A stretch of DNA of 46,043 nt from Actinomycetota bacterium (GTDB lineage: Bacteria > Actinomycetota > Acidimicrobiia > Acidimicrobiales > Ilumatobacteraceae). Location: positions 1 through 46,043 of the forward strand of contig VFZD01000004.1 in assembly GCA_016871295.1 (NCBI GenBank), written 5' to 3'. Below the pieces are notes generated by a model, which worked only from the letters and a program-made list of their open reading frames with translations, did not search any database and was not told where the DNA came from. This document shows positions 25,079-33,057 of this stretch, piece after piece; the stretch's first letter is position 1, and each line of letters starts with the position of its first letter. The position numbers and the translations under genes are program-made.

Positions 25079-26317
25079 CTACACAAGCGACGCGGCAACC
25101 GCCTCACCGCACCGGCGCCCAGAGTAGAGAGCCCCTTGAATCGAGCCCGTATCTCGGTGATCTCCGCAAACGAACAAGCCGTTGCCGAGCGAAACTTTTT
25201 GTTTCGGGTTGAACGGCGGCAATTGTTCGGGCCCGGCGTGGGTGATGCGATATGTCTTGAGATGACGCCACCCGTCGACCTGTGGCCCCCACCAGGTTCG
25301 CAAATGATCGCGCGACATCGTCTCAAGATCGCCCGTGATGATGCCGGGTAGCGCGGCGACGATCAGATGCTTTCCCGCCGGGGCATACGAAGGGGCGACA
25401 TTGCTCAGCACCGCCGCGTTCAGCACGGGTCCTTGTCCGGTGCCGTCGAGCACGACAAATTTTTCCTTGGTTGGTGGGGTATCGGCGCTGAAATAGACGC
25501 AACCCACCACGCGAGAAGCAATTTCGCGCGTGTTCAACAATTCGCTGGCGGTTGGTTGGTCGGTGGCGACGACCACCGCGTTGGTGCCGATGCGGGTGTC
25601 GGCGACATCCACGAAACCCGGCTCGATTTTCGTCGCCCGTCGCCCCAGAAAAATATTTTCTGCGCCGAAGTTTTTCGCCATCTGCTCTGGAATCGCGCTC
25701 ATGCCTTTTGCCGGCAAGGCGCTTTGGCCCTCGCTCAAGGATTTGAAAATGATCTCGAACATTCGCCGCGAAGTTCGCAGATCGGGGTCGAGTTGAATGC
25801 CGCCGAACAATGGTCTGAAAAATCTGTCGATCATCTTCGATGAAAAACCGAAACTGCGCAGGGCCACGACGGTCGAAATATCCGGGCTGTTCAAGATGCG
25901 GGTCGCATCGCGGTGCATCACGCGCCAGCGCAGGGCGGCGATGCGCATCTTGTCGCTCAGCGAGCCCACGGGCGCCACGACCGTCGCCGCCGCCCGCCGC
26001 GGTTCGCGAAACGGGTCGGTGACGACCGATGGTTTTCCGTCGCGCATCACCAAGGCACCCGAACTGAACATCTTCAGGTCGAGCGCCCGCATATCGATCT
26101 GGTTTTTCAATTCGGGATACGCCGTGAGCAAGACCTGAAATCCGCGGTCGAGCACGTATCCATCGACCTTGTCGGTGCGCACCCGACCACCCACGCCGTC
26201 TTGGGCCTCGAGCACGATCACCGAGCGGTTTCGTTTTTTGATTTCTCTGGCGGCGGCCAGACCGGCCAGACCCGCGCCGATCACGACCGCGTCGACGCGA
26301 TCGGGAAGTTGCTTCAT
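25079..26317 (-). CDS. FAD-dependent oxidoreductase (phytoene desaturase/amine oxidase-like)
   Basis: A 412-residue flavoprotein. The FAD-binding motif VIGAGLAGLAAAREIKKRN with VLEAQDGVGGRVRT is near the N-terminus, and the closing FAD contact is FVCGDHRDTGSIQGALYSGRRCGEAVA. The middle (FRPLFGGIQLDPDLRTSRRMFE, ALPAKGMSAIPEQMA) resembles carotenoid desaturases and protoporphyrinogen-oxidase-like enzymes. Substrate unknown. The ATG at 26317 overlaps the stop of the upstream epimerase gene by four bases. Confidence 0.9.
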   Translation of the reverse strand: MKQLPDRVDAVVIGAGLAGLAAAREIKKRNRSVIVLEAQDGVGGRVRTDKVDGYVLDRGFQVLLTAYPELKNQIDMRALDLKMFSSGALVMRDGKPSVVTDPFREPRRAAATVVAPVGSLSDKMRIAALRWRVMHRDATRILNSPDISTVVALRSFGFSSKMIDRFFRPLFGGIQLDPDLRTSRRMFEIIFKSLSEGQSALPAKGMSAIPEQMAKNFGAENIFLGRRATKIEPGFVDVADTRIGTNAVVVATDQPTASELLNTREIASRVVGCVYFSADTPPTKEKFVVLDGTGQGPVLNAAVLSNVAPSYAPAGKHLIVAALPGIITGDLETMSRDHLRTWWGPQVDGWRHLKTYRITHAGPEQLPPFNPKQKVSLGNGLFVCGDHRDTGSIQGALYSGRRCGEAVAASLV

Positions 26318-27207
26318 TTGTTCAACAACGCACGCAGGGCGACATCGAGCGTGGCGTGCTGAAAGGCGAAACCCGTCTTTTGCAGAACGGCCGGCATGAC
26401 GCGCTGACCCGTGAACAAGAGGGCGTCGGCCAACTCGCCACCGAGCAGGAGTTTCGGCCCGAATTCGGGAATCGGCAAGACCGCCGGGCGCTTCAGGGTT
26501 CGCGCCAAAGTTTTCGTGAATTCGGCGTTGGTCACGGGGTTCGGTGCCGTCAGGTTGACCGCGCCAGAAACATTGGCCGACAAAAGATGTTTGATCGCCG
26601 AGATTTCATCGTCGAGCGAGATCCAACTTTGCCATTGCCTTCCGTTTCCGAATTTTCCGCCCAGACCAAACTTGAACAGGGGCAGTTGTTTTTTCAACGC
26701 GCCACCCGCGGGCGTCAACACGATGCCCGTGCGCAAAAAGACCGTGCGAACCCCGGCGTCTGCAGCGGGTCTTGCGGCGGCCTCCCATTGACGGCAAATC
26801 TCGGCCAAAAAACTCGCTCCACCCGCAGACTGCTCGGTCAACTCTTCGTCTCCGCGCGGGCCATAGATGCCGATTGCCGAACCGGAGAGAAACACGCCCG
26901 GCCTTTTCGTGCACTTCGAAACTGTCGTCGCCAGAAGGGCGGTGCTCTTGGTTCGACTCTCCAAAAGTTCTTGTTTATACTTTGCGGTCCAACGCCGATC
27001 ACCGATGCCCGCACCAGAGAGATGGATCACGGCGTCGGCACCTTCGATCGCCGCCACATCGAGTTGCCCGGCGCTCGGGTTCCATTGTTTTTCGCCGTCG
27101 CGCGGCGGGCGACGCACGAGTTGCGTCACTTCGTGTCCCGAATCTCGCAGGTCGGCCACGAGCGGCTTGCCGATCAGACCGCTCGCTCCCGATACGACGA
27201 TTTTCAT
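26314..27207 (-). CDS. TIGR01777 family NAD-dependent epimerase-like protein
   Basis: A 297-residue extended SDR with a C-terminal DUF1731 domain. It starts MKIVVSGASGLIGKPLVADL (Rossmann glycine motif) and shows VIHLSGAGIGDRRWTAKYKQEL, SGSAIGIYGPRGDE, FLRTGIVLTPAGGALKK, WQSWISLDDEI and the terminal GGELADALLFTGQRVMPAVLQKTGF that define this family (YfcH-like). It lacks the classical YxxxK in its usual position. Function unknown. The ATG at 27207 is the family start; it lies 15 bases after the permease stop on the same strand. Confidence 0.9.
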   Translation of the reverse strand: MKIVVSGASGLIGKPLVADLRDSGHEVTQLVRRPPRDGEKQWNPSAGQLDVAAIEGADAVIHLSGAGIGDRRWTAKYKQELLESRTKSTALLATTVSKCTKRPGVFLSGSAIGIYGPRGDEELTEQSAGGASFLAEICRQWEAAARPAADAGVRTVFLRTGIVLTPAGGALKKQLPLFKFGLGGKFGNGRQWQSWISLDDEISAIKHLLSANVSGAVNLTAPNPVTNAEFTKTLARTLKRPAVLPIPEFGPKLLLGGELADALLFTGQRVMPAVLQKTGFAFQHATLDVALRALLNK

Positions 27208-27221
27208 TGTGGCAATGCTAG

Positions 27222-29093
27222 TTACTCGATGATGATTGGCACCGAGGTAACGACCGTGTTTTTTCGAAAGAGCAGCCGCGCCTTGATCGCCAAGGCCGAC
27301 TGGTTGTGCAACCACTGCGATCGAATCGCGGTGACGAACTCGGGGATCACGACCGTGATGATGTCGTCGCTGTTCTCGTCGTCCAGTTCATTGATTCGGT
27401 TCAATATCGCGTCGGTCAAATCCCTGAAGTCGTCGTTGATCGTCTCGAGTTCGACCGTCAGTTTGTACTTTTCCCAATTTTTTTCGAGTTTGTCTTTCTC
27501 TTCGTTCGAGCCGACCACAGAAATCGCCAGAAGTTTGTCGGGGCGAAGGCTCTCCGCGTATTTCACCGCTTGAAGCACGCCCTTGTTCACCGAGCCGACC
27601 AGCACGACCACGGTGTGGGTTCTTCGGGGTGCGACATAACCCTCCTCGATCCGCAGGAACGATCGCACCCTCAAGTAGTGCCTGTTGATCGAGTGGAATA
27701 CGAGCATCATCGAAGGAATAACCACCGCGGGAATCCAGGCACCATCGGTGAACTTCACGACAACCACGATTCCTGCCACGAAAAATGTTGTCGCCGCACC
27801 GATACCCGAGAAAAATACGCGCACCTGCCAGCCCGACTCCTTCAGTTTTCGGTGTCGAATCAACATGCCGAACTGGCTCAAGGTGAAACCCGTGAACACA
27901 CCGACGGCATACAACGGGATCAGGGCGTTGACGATGCCGCCGAACGCGAACACCAAAATGCTCGCCGCAAGTCCGAGAAAAATGATTCCGTTCGAAAACA
28001 CGAGACGATCGCCGCGGTTCATCAATTGGCGTGGCAAGTAATTGTCTTTGGCGATTATCGACGAGAGTCGCGGAAAATCGGCATACGCCGTGTTGGCCGC
28101 CAAGATCAAGATTCCGAAAGTGGCGAACTGAGTGATGTAAAAGAAGATATTTCTCCCGCCATAAACCTGTTCGGCCATCTGCGCCAATGCGGTGATCTTG
28201 ATGTTGCCCTCGTGGTCTTTGATCGGCTGAATCTTTTCGGCGAGAATGCTCAGACCCAAAAACGAAGAACCGAGAATTACGGCCATCCAAACAAGGGTTT
28301 TTGAGGCGTTCTTCGGTTCGGGCTTTTCGAAGGCCGGCACGCCGTCGGCCACCGCCTCGATACCCGTCAATGCGACCGCGCCCGATGAAAACGCCTTCAA
28401 AAAGAAGAAAAGTGTCAGAGTCTTTTGATCCGACAGAAGCTCTTGCGCATACGGGTCGGAGTGGTCGATCGGCCCAAGGTCCCGAAAGTAGACCTTGAAC
28501 AAACCAACGGCGATCAGCGAGGCGAGACTCAAAATATACAGGTATGTCGGCGGGGCAAAAAGTGCACCCGACTCCTTTATCCCGCGCAAGTTGGCCAACG
28601 TGATCAGGGCGATGAAGCCGATGCACAATTCGACCCGGTACGGCACCAAGTTTTGAAATGCCGAAACGATCGCCGCCACACCGGCGCTCACCGACACTGC
28701 CACGGTCAAGATGTAGTCGACGAGCATCGACGCGCCCGCCACCAATGACGGCGACCGACCCAGGTTCTCGCGTGAGACGACGTAGCTTCCACCACCTTTT
28801 GGATATGCATGAATCGTCTGCCGATAACTGCTCACGACGATCGCCAGCAAGATGATCACCAAGATCGAAATCGGAACGAGGTTGTCGAACGCCGTCATTC
28901 CGACGGCGGCGAGCGACAAAAATACGATCAGAATTTCTTCGGTCGCGTACGCCGTGCTCGAAATCGCATCGCTCGCGAAAACGGGGAGCGCGACTTTTTT
29001 CGACAGACGATGATGCCGGTCTTCCGAACTAGCAATCGGTTTACCGATTAACAAACGCTTGAGCGCCGAGGGAGAAATCACCATTTCGTCCAT
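27222..29093 (-). CDS. APC-superfamily permease, KimA-like potassium importer
   Basis: About 623 residues: ~12 hydrophobic helices (residues ~30-460) and a soluble C-terminal domain. LPVFASDAISSTAYATEEIL, SYRQTIHAYPKGGGSYVVSRENLG and SMLVDYILTVAVSVSAG match KimA-type proton-coupled potassium importers of the KUP/APC group. The tail from RRTHTVVVLVGSVNKGVLQ to the end is a UspA-like Rossmann domain that could bind a nucleotide. Divergent CeoB- and CeoC-like RCK proteins follow the order known from M. tuberculosis (Rv2690c-Rv2691-Rv2692), which supports a potassium role. The start may be the ATG at 29093 or at 29084; a GTG at 29105 is also in frame. Confidence 0.88.
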   Translation of the reverse strand: MDEMVISPSALKRLLIGKPIASSEDRHHRLSKKVALPVFASDAISSTAYATEEILIVFLSLAAVGMTAFDNLVPISILVIILLAIVVSSYRQTIHAYPKGGGSYVVSRENLGRSPSLVAGASMLVDYILTVAVSVSAGVAAIVSAFQNLVPYRVELCIGFIALITLANLRGIKESGALFAPPTYLYILSLASLIAVGLFKVYFRDLGPIDHSDPYAQELLSDQKTLTLFFFLKAFSSGAVALTGIEAVADGVPAFEKPEPKNASKTLVWMAVILGSSFLGLSILAEKIQPIKDHEGNIKITALAQMAEQVYGGRNIFFYITQFATFGILILAANTAYADFPRLSSIIAKDNYLPRQLMNRGDRLVFSNGIIFLGLAASILVFAFGGIVNALIPLYAVGVFTGFTLSQFGMLIRHRKLKESGWQVRVFFSGIGAATTFFVAGIVVVVKFTDGAWIPAVVIPSMMLVFHSINRHYLRVRSFLRIEEGYVAPRRTHTVVVLVGSVNKGVLQAVKYAESLRPDKLLAISVVGSNEEKDKLEKNWEKYKLTVELETINDDFRDLTDAILNRINELDDENSDDIITVVIPEFVTAIRSQWLHNQSALAIKARLLFRKNTVVTSVPIIIE

Positions 29094-29143
29094 CCATACT
29101 CGCACAATTTGCGGTATTTGACGCAGTCATAGTCGTATGCTTT

Positions 29144-29149
29144 AAGGAG
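29144..29149 (+). promoter_or_regulatory. Strong ribosome binding site of the first RCK gene
   Basis: AAGGAG lies five bases before the GTG at 29155. It overlaps an in-frame GTG at 29149, which rules out that earlier codon as start. Confidence 0.75.
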
Positions 29150-29154
29150 TGCAT

Positions 29155-29802
29155 GTGATTATTGTTGGTTGCGGGCGGGTCGGTTCAACGCTCGCACTGG
29201 GCCTCACCGCGACGGGCCACAGCGTCGCGGTGATCGATCGCAAGCCCGATGCGTTTTTCCGCCTGCGCGAGAACTTCTCCGGCAAGACGATCGCCGGCAT
29301 CGGTTTCGATCGCGATGTTCTCGAACAGGCGGGCATCAAAGAGGCGGGCGCCGTCGTCGCCGTGACCAACGGCGACAACTCGAACATCCTGGTGGCGCGC
29401 GTGGCGCGCGAAAGTTTCGGCATTCAAAAAGTCGTGGTGCGAATCTCCGATCCGCGACGGGCAGAAATCTACGAGCGCCTCGGCATCGTCACCATCGCCA
29501 CGGTGAAGTGGACATCCGACCGAATCTTGCGTCGAATTCTTCCCGATTTTCCAGCCATCGAATGGACCGACGCGACCTCGAGCGTCGTCATGGTCGAAAG
29601 AACCTTTCCCGATCGTCTCGTCGGTGAAAAGGTTCTCGAGCTCGAACTGCACGACGCGCGTTTGTCGGCTCTGCGACGCCTCGGTGAGGCAGTGATACCC
29701 GACCACAAGACGATGGTTCAGCAGGGCGACGTCGGCTACTTCACCGTGCAGAAGGACGCCTTGCAGGACCTCGACAAATTTTTGGCCGAGGACAAGTCAT
29801 GA
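29155..29802 (+). CDS. ceoB: RCK/TrkA-type potassium regulatory protein (CeoB-like)
   Basis: About 215 residues beginning MIIVGCGRVGSTLALGLTA. The RCK_N Rossmann domain shows GCGRVGS and an acidic residue closing strand 2 (VAVIDRKPDAF), which suggests NAD(H) or another nucleotide. ITG.D.D-like contacts follow as VAVTNGDNSNILVARVAR. The C-terminal ~75 residues form an RCK_C-like ligand-binding part. The GTG at 29155 is set by the perfectly spaced AAGGAG. It overlaps the second RCK gene by four bases and is divergent from the KimA-like permease, which it probably regulates. Confidence 0.9.
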   Translation: MIIVGCGRVGSTLALGLTATGHSVAVIDRKPDAFFRLRENFSGKTIAGIGFDRDVLEQAGIKEAGAVVAVTNGDNSNILVARVARESFGIQKVVVRISDPRRAEIYERLGIVTIATVKWTSDRILRRILPDFPAIEWTDATSSVVMVERTFPDRLVGEKVLELELHDARLSALRRLGEAVIPDHKTMVQQGDVGYFTVQKDALQDLDKFLAEDKS

Positions 29803-30467
29803 AAGTTGTCGTCGCGGGCGGCGGCAGCGTGGGTCGTTTCACCGCCGAACAACTCGTCGCCGCCGGGCACAAGGTCATCGTCATCGAAAATGATCGCGGC
29901 GTGGTTAGTACCTACGGCAAAGAAGAAGAGGCCAAGGGCGTTCGTTGGCACCTCGGTGACGCGTGCGATGTCGAGGTGCTGCGCATGGCGGGTGTCGTCG
30001 ACGCCGAAGTGGTCGCCGCGGTCACCGGCGACGACGAGGACAACCTGGTCGTTTCACTCTTGTCAAAGCAAGAGTTTGGTGTGCCGCGCGTCGTCGCCCG
30101 AGTCAACAACCCGAAAAACCATTGGATGTTCAACGAGATGTGGGGCATCGATGTGGCGGTGTCGACACCACACTTGATCACCAGCCTCGTGCAAGAGGCG
30201 GTCACCGTCGGCAATTTTGTCAAACTAATGGACATCAAGGGCGGCAAAGCAGAACTCGCCGAAGTTACCTTGGCTCCCGACTCGCCGGCGTGCAACAAAT
30301 TGCTCAAAGAATTGAAGTTTCCACGAAGCTCGACCGTGGTCGCGATCGTGCGCGACGAGATCGTGCTTGTCCCCGAGAGCGACACGATTTTGCGAAGCGG
30401 TGACGAGGTGATGGTGCTGATCAACGCCGACACCGAGGGTGCGATTCAAAAAATTCTGATCGGCTAG
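29799..30467 (+). CDS. ceoC: RCK/TrkA-type potassium regulatory protein (CeoC-like)
   Basis: A 222-residue protein with RCK_N (VVVAGGGSVGRFTAEQL, VIVIENDRG, VVAAVTGDDEDNLVVSLLSKQEFGVPRVVARVNNPKNHWMF) and RCK_C (LAEVTLAPDSPACNKLLKELKFP... ILRSGDEVMVLINADTEGAIQKIL) domains. It is a tandem paralogue of the preceding gene and starts at an ATGA overlap with it. The pair likely forms a hetero-octameric gating ring or regulatory complex for potassium uptake. The 3' end is nine bases from the convergent OB-fold gene. Confidence 0.92.
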   Translation: MKVVVAGGGSVGRFTAEQLVAAGHKVIVIENDRGVVSTYGKEEEAKGVRWHLGDACDVEVLRMAGVVDAEVVAAVTGDDEDNLVVSLLSKQEFGVPRVVARVNNPKNHWMFNEMWGIDVAVSTPHLITSLVQEAVTVGNFVKLMDIKGGKAELAEVTLAPDSPACNKLLKELKFPRSSTVVAIVRDEIVLVPESDTILRSGDEVMVLINADTEGAIQKILIG

Positions 30468-30475
30468 AACTCTCG

Positions 30476-30829
30476 TCACCCCAACAGGGTGTAGGCGGGA
30501 TTCAAAACAACGGTGCGGTCGCCGACCTTGTGCGGCACGCCGTCGACCATTATGCATTTGCCGTGATCGACCCCGGGGATACTCTTGCGACCGCTGAAGA
30601 TAACGGTCGCTTCACCGGTGCCGTCGTTGATCACAAGTTCGACTGCGGGTATGCCGCTGCGGGGTTTGATGCGCATTCGCTTGATCTCGCCGGCGATCTT
30701 CGTGCGGGATCTGCAGACCGAGTCGGCGATAGGGACAAAGTCGTAATCTTTGAAGCGCTCGCACAGACGCTCGGCGTCGAGCGTCTGGTTGTCGGCGTTC
30801 AGTTTCTTGCCAAATGCCCTGATGCCCAT
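30476..30829 (-). CDS. OB-fold nucleic-acid-binding-type protein (Rv2694c-like)
   Basis: A 117-residue protein. Residues ~30-115 form an OB-fold with CRSRTKIAGEIKRMRIKPRSGIPAVELVINDGTGEATVIFSG and a closing GDRTVVLNPAYTLLG. The INDGTGEA pattern is that of tRNA_anti-type OB domains. The same small protein sits near ceoBC in mycobacteria. The ATG at 30829 overlaps the upstream lipoprotein gene's stop by one base (TGATG), so translation is likely coupled. Function unknown. Confidence 0.85.
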   Translation of the reverse strand: MGIRAFGKKLNADNQTLDAERLCERFKDYDFVPIADSVCRSRTKIAGEIKRMRIKPRSGIPAVELVINDGTGEATVIFSGRKSIPGVDHGKCIMVDGVPHKVGDRTVVLNPAYTLLG

Positions 30830-31398
30830 CAACTAGTCGCCAATCTGTTCAGTTCCTCCTTCAATTCTAAATCTGAAAGAACGCCAATTTTCGTCGTCAC
30901 AGATCCGTCTTTGCCGATGAACACCCAGGCGGGCTGGTAGGGCACATTGAAGCGGGCAAAAATCTCGCCGTCACCGTCGTTGATATTGGTGAACGAGAGA
31001 TTGTTTTCGATGACGAAATCTTGCATGTCACCGCCGCTGCCATTCCATGCCACGCCGGTGATTTGAATCTTTCCTTGCCAGGTCTTGTATGCAGCCTCGA
31101 CCGAGGCTGACTCAGATTTGCAGGTCCGTCAACCGGGCGCCCAAAACCAAAGTGCGAGCGGTTGCTGGGCCAAGACATTGGCGCTGACGAATTTTTCTCC
31201 ACTGAGCAGAGTCGCCTCAAAATCGCCGAGCATTTCGGTCTCGCTCGGCGAATCCTGGCCATACGGCTGTTGCGCTGTTTCGGTTTGCTCGGTCGGTGTT
31301 TTCGTATAGGTCGCCGAGCCGTCTGCGCCGCAACCAGCGAGCGCGATCGCCGCAACGGCAACGGACAAACTTCGCCAGAACTTTGAGCGGCATTTCAT
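30829..31398 (-). CDS. Candidate selenoprotein: TlpA/DsbE-like lipoprotein thioredoxin with UxxC
   Basis: Read through one in-frame TGA (31129-31131), the frame encodes 189 residues. Residues 1-23 are a lipoprotein signal ending in the lipobox LAGC (Cys23). A low-complexity linker leads to a thioredoxin fold: FEATLLSGEKFVSANVL, ALWFWAPG-[TGA90]-RTC93, SASVEAAYKTW, ITGVAWNG, the insert DMQDFVIENNLSF, the cis-proline YQPAWVF (Pro156) and IGKDGSVTTKIG. Homologues carry Cys at the TGA position (WAPxCxxC), so selenocysteine is the natural reading. Both halves are in the same frame, the C-terminal half is fully conserved in pattern, and the stop overlaps the next gene (TGATG), all against decay. 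A point-mutated pseudogene or sequence error remains possible. The role would be extracytoplasmic thiol redox. Confidence 0.75.
31092..31109 (-). promoter_or_regulatory. Putative bacterial SECIS hairpin
   Basis: On the mRNA, 19 bases after the UGA begins CAGCCUC-GGUC-GAGGCUG: a 7-bp perfect stem with a GGUC tetraloop. Immediately 5' is GAGU, where the G can pair with the C after the stem, leaving the U bulged. Bacterial SECIS elements read by SelB sit within the coding region about 16-37 bases after UGA, with a G(G)U apical loop and a bulged U below it; E. coli fdhF has a comparable loop. Here 26 bases separate the UGA from the first loop G. The fit is good, but a short hairpin in GC-rich DNA can occur by chance. 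Confidence 0.55.
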
Positions 31399-31461
31399 AG
31401 TCGCTCAGAATATCTCAACCATTCGTCGCTGGCGAGAACTTCGGCTCTAGCCTTAGATCAA

Positions 31462-31554
31462 ATGAGCACTCGAAAGTTGATCATCGCCTCGCTGATTTGC
31501 GGTGTCGTTATTTTGTTGGCGGGCACGCTGCAGTTGTTCCTCTTGTCACGATAA
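31462..31554 (+). CDS. Possible 30-residue single-helix membrane peptide
   Basis: The frame from the ATG at 31462 to a TAA encodes 30 residues beginning MSTRKLIIASLICG, with a basic N-terminus followed by a ~22-residue hydrophobic helix. It lies between the divergent lipoprotein gene and lpdA, where nothing else is coded. The ribosome site is weak. It could be a real small membrane protein or the remnant of a longer one. Confidence 0.4.
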   Translation: MSTRKLIIASLICGVVILLAGTLQLFLLSR

Positions 31555-31563
31555 GTTTTTCGT

Positions 31564-31592
31564 TTGCCGTGAGTCGTCACGGCTACGATAAA
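31564..31592 (+). promoter_or_regulatory. Possible lpdA promoter with operator-like palindrome
   Basis: TTGCCG (31564-31569) and GATAAA (31587-31592) are spaced by 17 bases and could be -35 and -10 elements. An 18-base inverted repeat, GCCGTGA-gtcg-TCACGGC (31566-31583), fills the spacer, where a repressor site would block RNA polymerase. No T-run follows the repeat, so it is not a good terminator for the small gene upstream. Confidence 0.4.
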
Positions 31593-31620
31593 TAGGGCAA
31601 TTCACCCGAAAAGAGAGCTC

Positions 31621-33021
31621 TTGGCAGACCAATTTGACCTAGTCGTGATCGGCGGTGGTCCTGGTGGCTACGCAGCGGCGTTTTATGCGGCCTCGACGGG
31701 CATGAAGGTCGCGCTGATCGAGCGCGACACGATTGGTGGCACATGTCTCAATCGAGGTTGCATTCCCGCCAAGGCGTTTCTCGAAACGGCGGCGGCCAAT
31801 AGACATGTCGCCCACGCGTCTGAGTTCGGTATTTATGCCAATTCGACGGGCATCGATTTCGCCGTGAGCCAAGCCAGAAAGGTTCGCATCGTCGACGGAC
31901 TCGTCAAGGGTCTCACCGGTCTCACCAAGTCGAAGAAAGTTGCATATTTTCTGGGCACGGGTTCGCTCGAGGCCGACCGAATTGTGAACATCGCGCTCGC
32001 TGACGGCTCTTCGAAAAAAGTTCAGGGCACGAACGTGATTTTGGCCAGCGGATCAGTGCCCCGTACGATCAAAGGTTTTCCGATCGGCGGCTCGATTCTC
32101 ACCTCCGACGAAGTTTTGATGTTGAGTGTGATCCCGAAACGCATCGCAATCATCGGCGGGGGAGCAATCGGTTGCGAGTTCGCCTCGACTTTTGCCGACC
32201 TTGGTGCGGCGGTGACGATCATCGAAGTCTTGCCAAAAATTTTGCCGGGGCTCGACCCCGATATCGCCAATGTGGTGGTCAAAACATTCGCCAAAAAGAA
32301 GATCAACATTCGCACCGGCGCCGTCGTCGCGGGCCAGGGCAAGCAACCCGACGGTTCTCTTCAGATCACCTTCGCCAACGGTGATCCCGTCGTGTGCGAT
32401 GTCGTGATCATGTCGATCGGTCGACGACCGTTCGCCGACGAACTCGGGCTCAAGGGCACTGCGGTCAAGGTCGACGACCGGGGTTTCGTCGACGTCGACG
32501 GATACTGTCGCACCAACGAGCCGAATGTTTTTGCGATCGGAGACCTGATCAATTCACCGCAACTCGCTCATGTCGCCTATGCCGAGGCGATTTTGGCTGT
32601 CAAACTAATGCGCGGCGAGAATGCGACGCCGATCAGTTACGACCGCGTGCCATGGGCGATCTACTGTCACCCCGAGGTGGCCTGGGCGGGGTTGTCTGAA
32701 GAACAAGCCCGCGCCGCAGGTCATGATGTCGTCGTCGCCAAACATCAGTTTCGTGCAAACTCGCGGGCGATGATCCTTGGAGAGACCGACGGGCTCGTGA
32801 AGGTAATCGCGAAGAAGAACAGCGACGGTTCGGCGGGCCAAGTCTTGGGGGTTCACATGGTCGGACCATGGGTCACCGAGCAGTTGGCGGCGGGTTATCT
32901 GGCCGTGAACTGGGAGGCTTCGGTCGAAGAAATCGCCGAGTTCATCATGCCCCACCCGAGTTTGAGCGAACTCTTCGGTGAGACCGTGATTTCATTGACG
33001 GGCAGAAGCATCAACGCATGA
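31621..33021 (+). CDS. lpdA: Dihydrolipoyl dehydrogenase (E3)
   Basis: A 466-residue flavoprotein disulfide reductase. It has the FAD motif VVIGGGPGGYAAAFYA, the redox pair GGTCLNRGCIP (Cys42 and Cys47), the NAD-binding IIGGGAIGCEFASTFADLG, the FAD contact NVFAIGDLI and the C-terminal catalytic histidine in MPHPSLSELFGE. It reoxidises the dihydrolipoyl arm of E2 using NAD+. The start is a TTG at 31621 (MADQFDLVVIGG) after GAGAG. The E2 gene follows after 36 bases. Confidence 0.97.
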   Translation: MADQFDLVVIGGGPGGYAAAFYAASTGMKVALIERDTIGGTCLNRGCIPAKAFLETAAANRHVAHASEFGIYANSTGIDFAVSQARKVRIVDGLVKGLTGLTKSKKVAYFLGTGSLEADRIVNIALADGSSKKVQGTNVILASGSVPRTIKGFPIGGSILTSDEVLMLSVIPKRIAIIGGGAIGCEFASTFADLGAAVTIIEVLPKILPGLDPDIANVVVKTFAKKKINIRTGAVVAGQGKQPDGSLQITFANGDPVVCDVVIMSIGRRPFADELGLKGTAVKVDDRGFVDVDGYCRTNEPNVFAIGDLINSPQLAHVAYAEAILAVKLMRGENATPISYDRVPWAIYCHPEVAWAGLSEEQARAAGHDVVVAKHQFRANSRAMILGETDGLVKVIAKKNSDGSAGQVLGVHMVGPWVTEQLAAGYLAVNWEASVEEIAEFIMPHPSLSELFGETVISLTGRSINA

Positions 33022-33057
33022 CAAACTTGAATGCACCTGTGTATAGCGAGCAGTTAG

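Noticed and set aside
31129-31131. Global reassignment of TGA as a sense codon
   Set aside because: Many genes here end at TGA at exactly the family-expected length, including ATGA overlaps, so TGA is a normal stop except possibly at this one site.
31129-31398. A separate 89-residue lipoprotein ending at the TGA
   Set aside because: It would end in the middle of the thioredoxin active site, and the following sequence continues the same fold in the same frame.
31566-31583. Intrinsic terminator for the small upstream gene
   Set aside because: The stem is strong but no run of T follows; the position inside a -35/-10 spacer fits an operator better.
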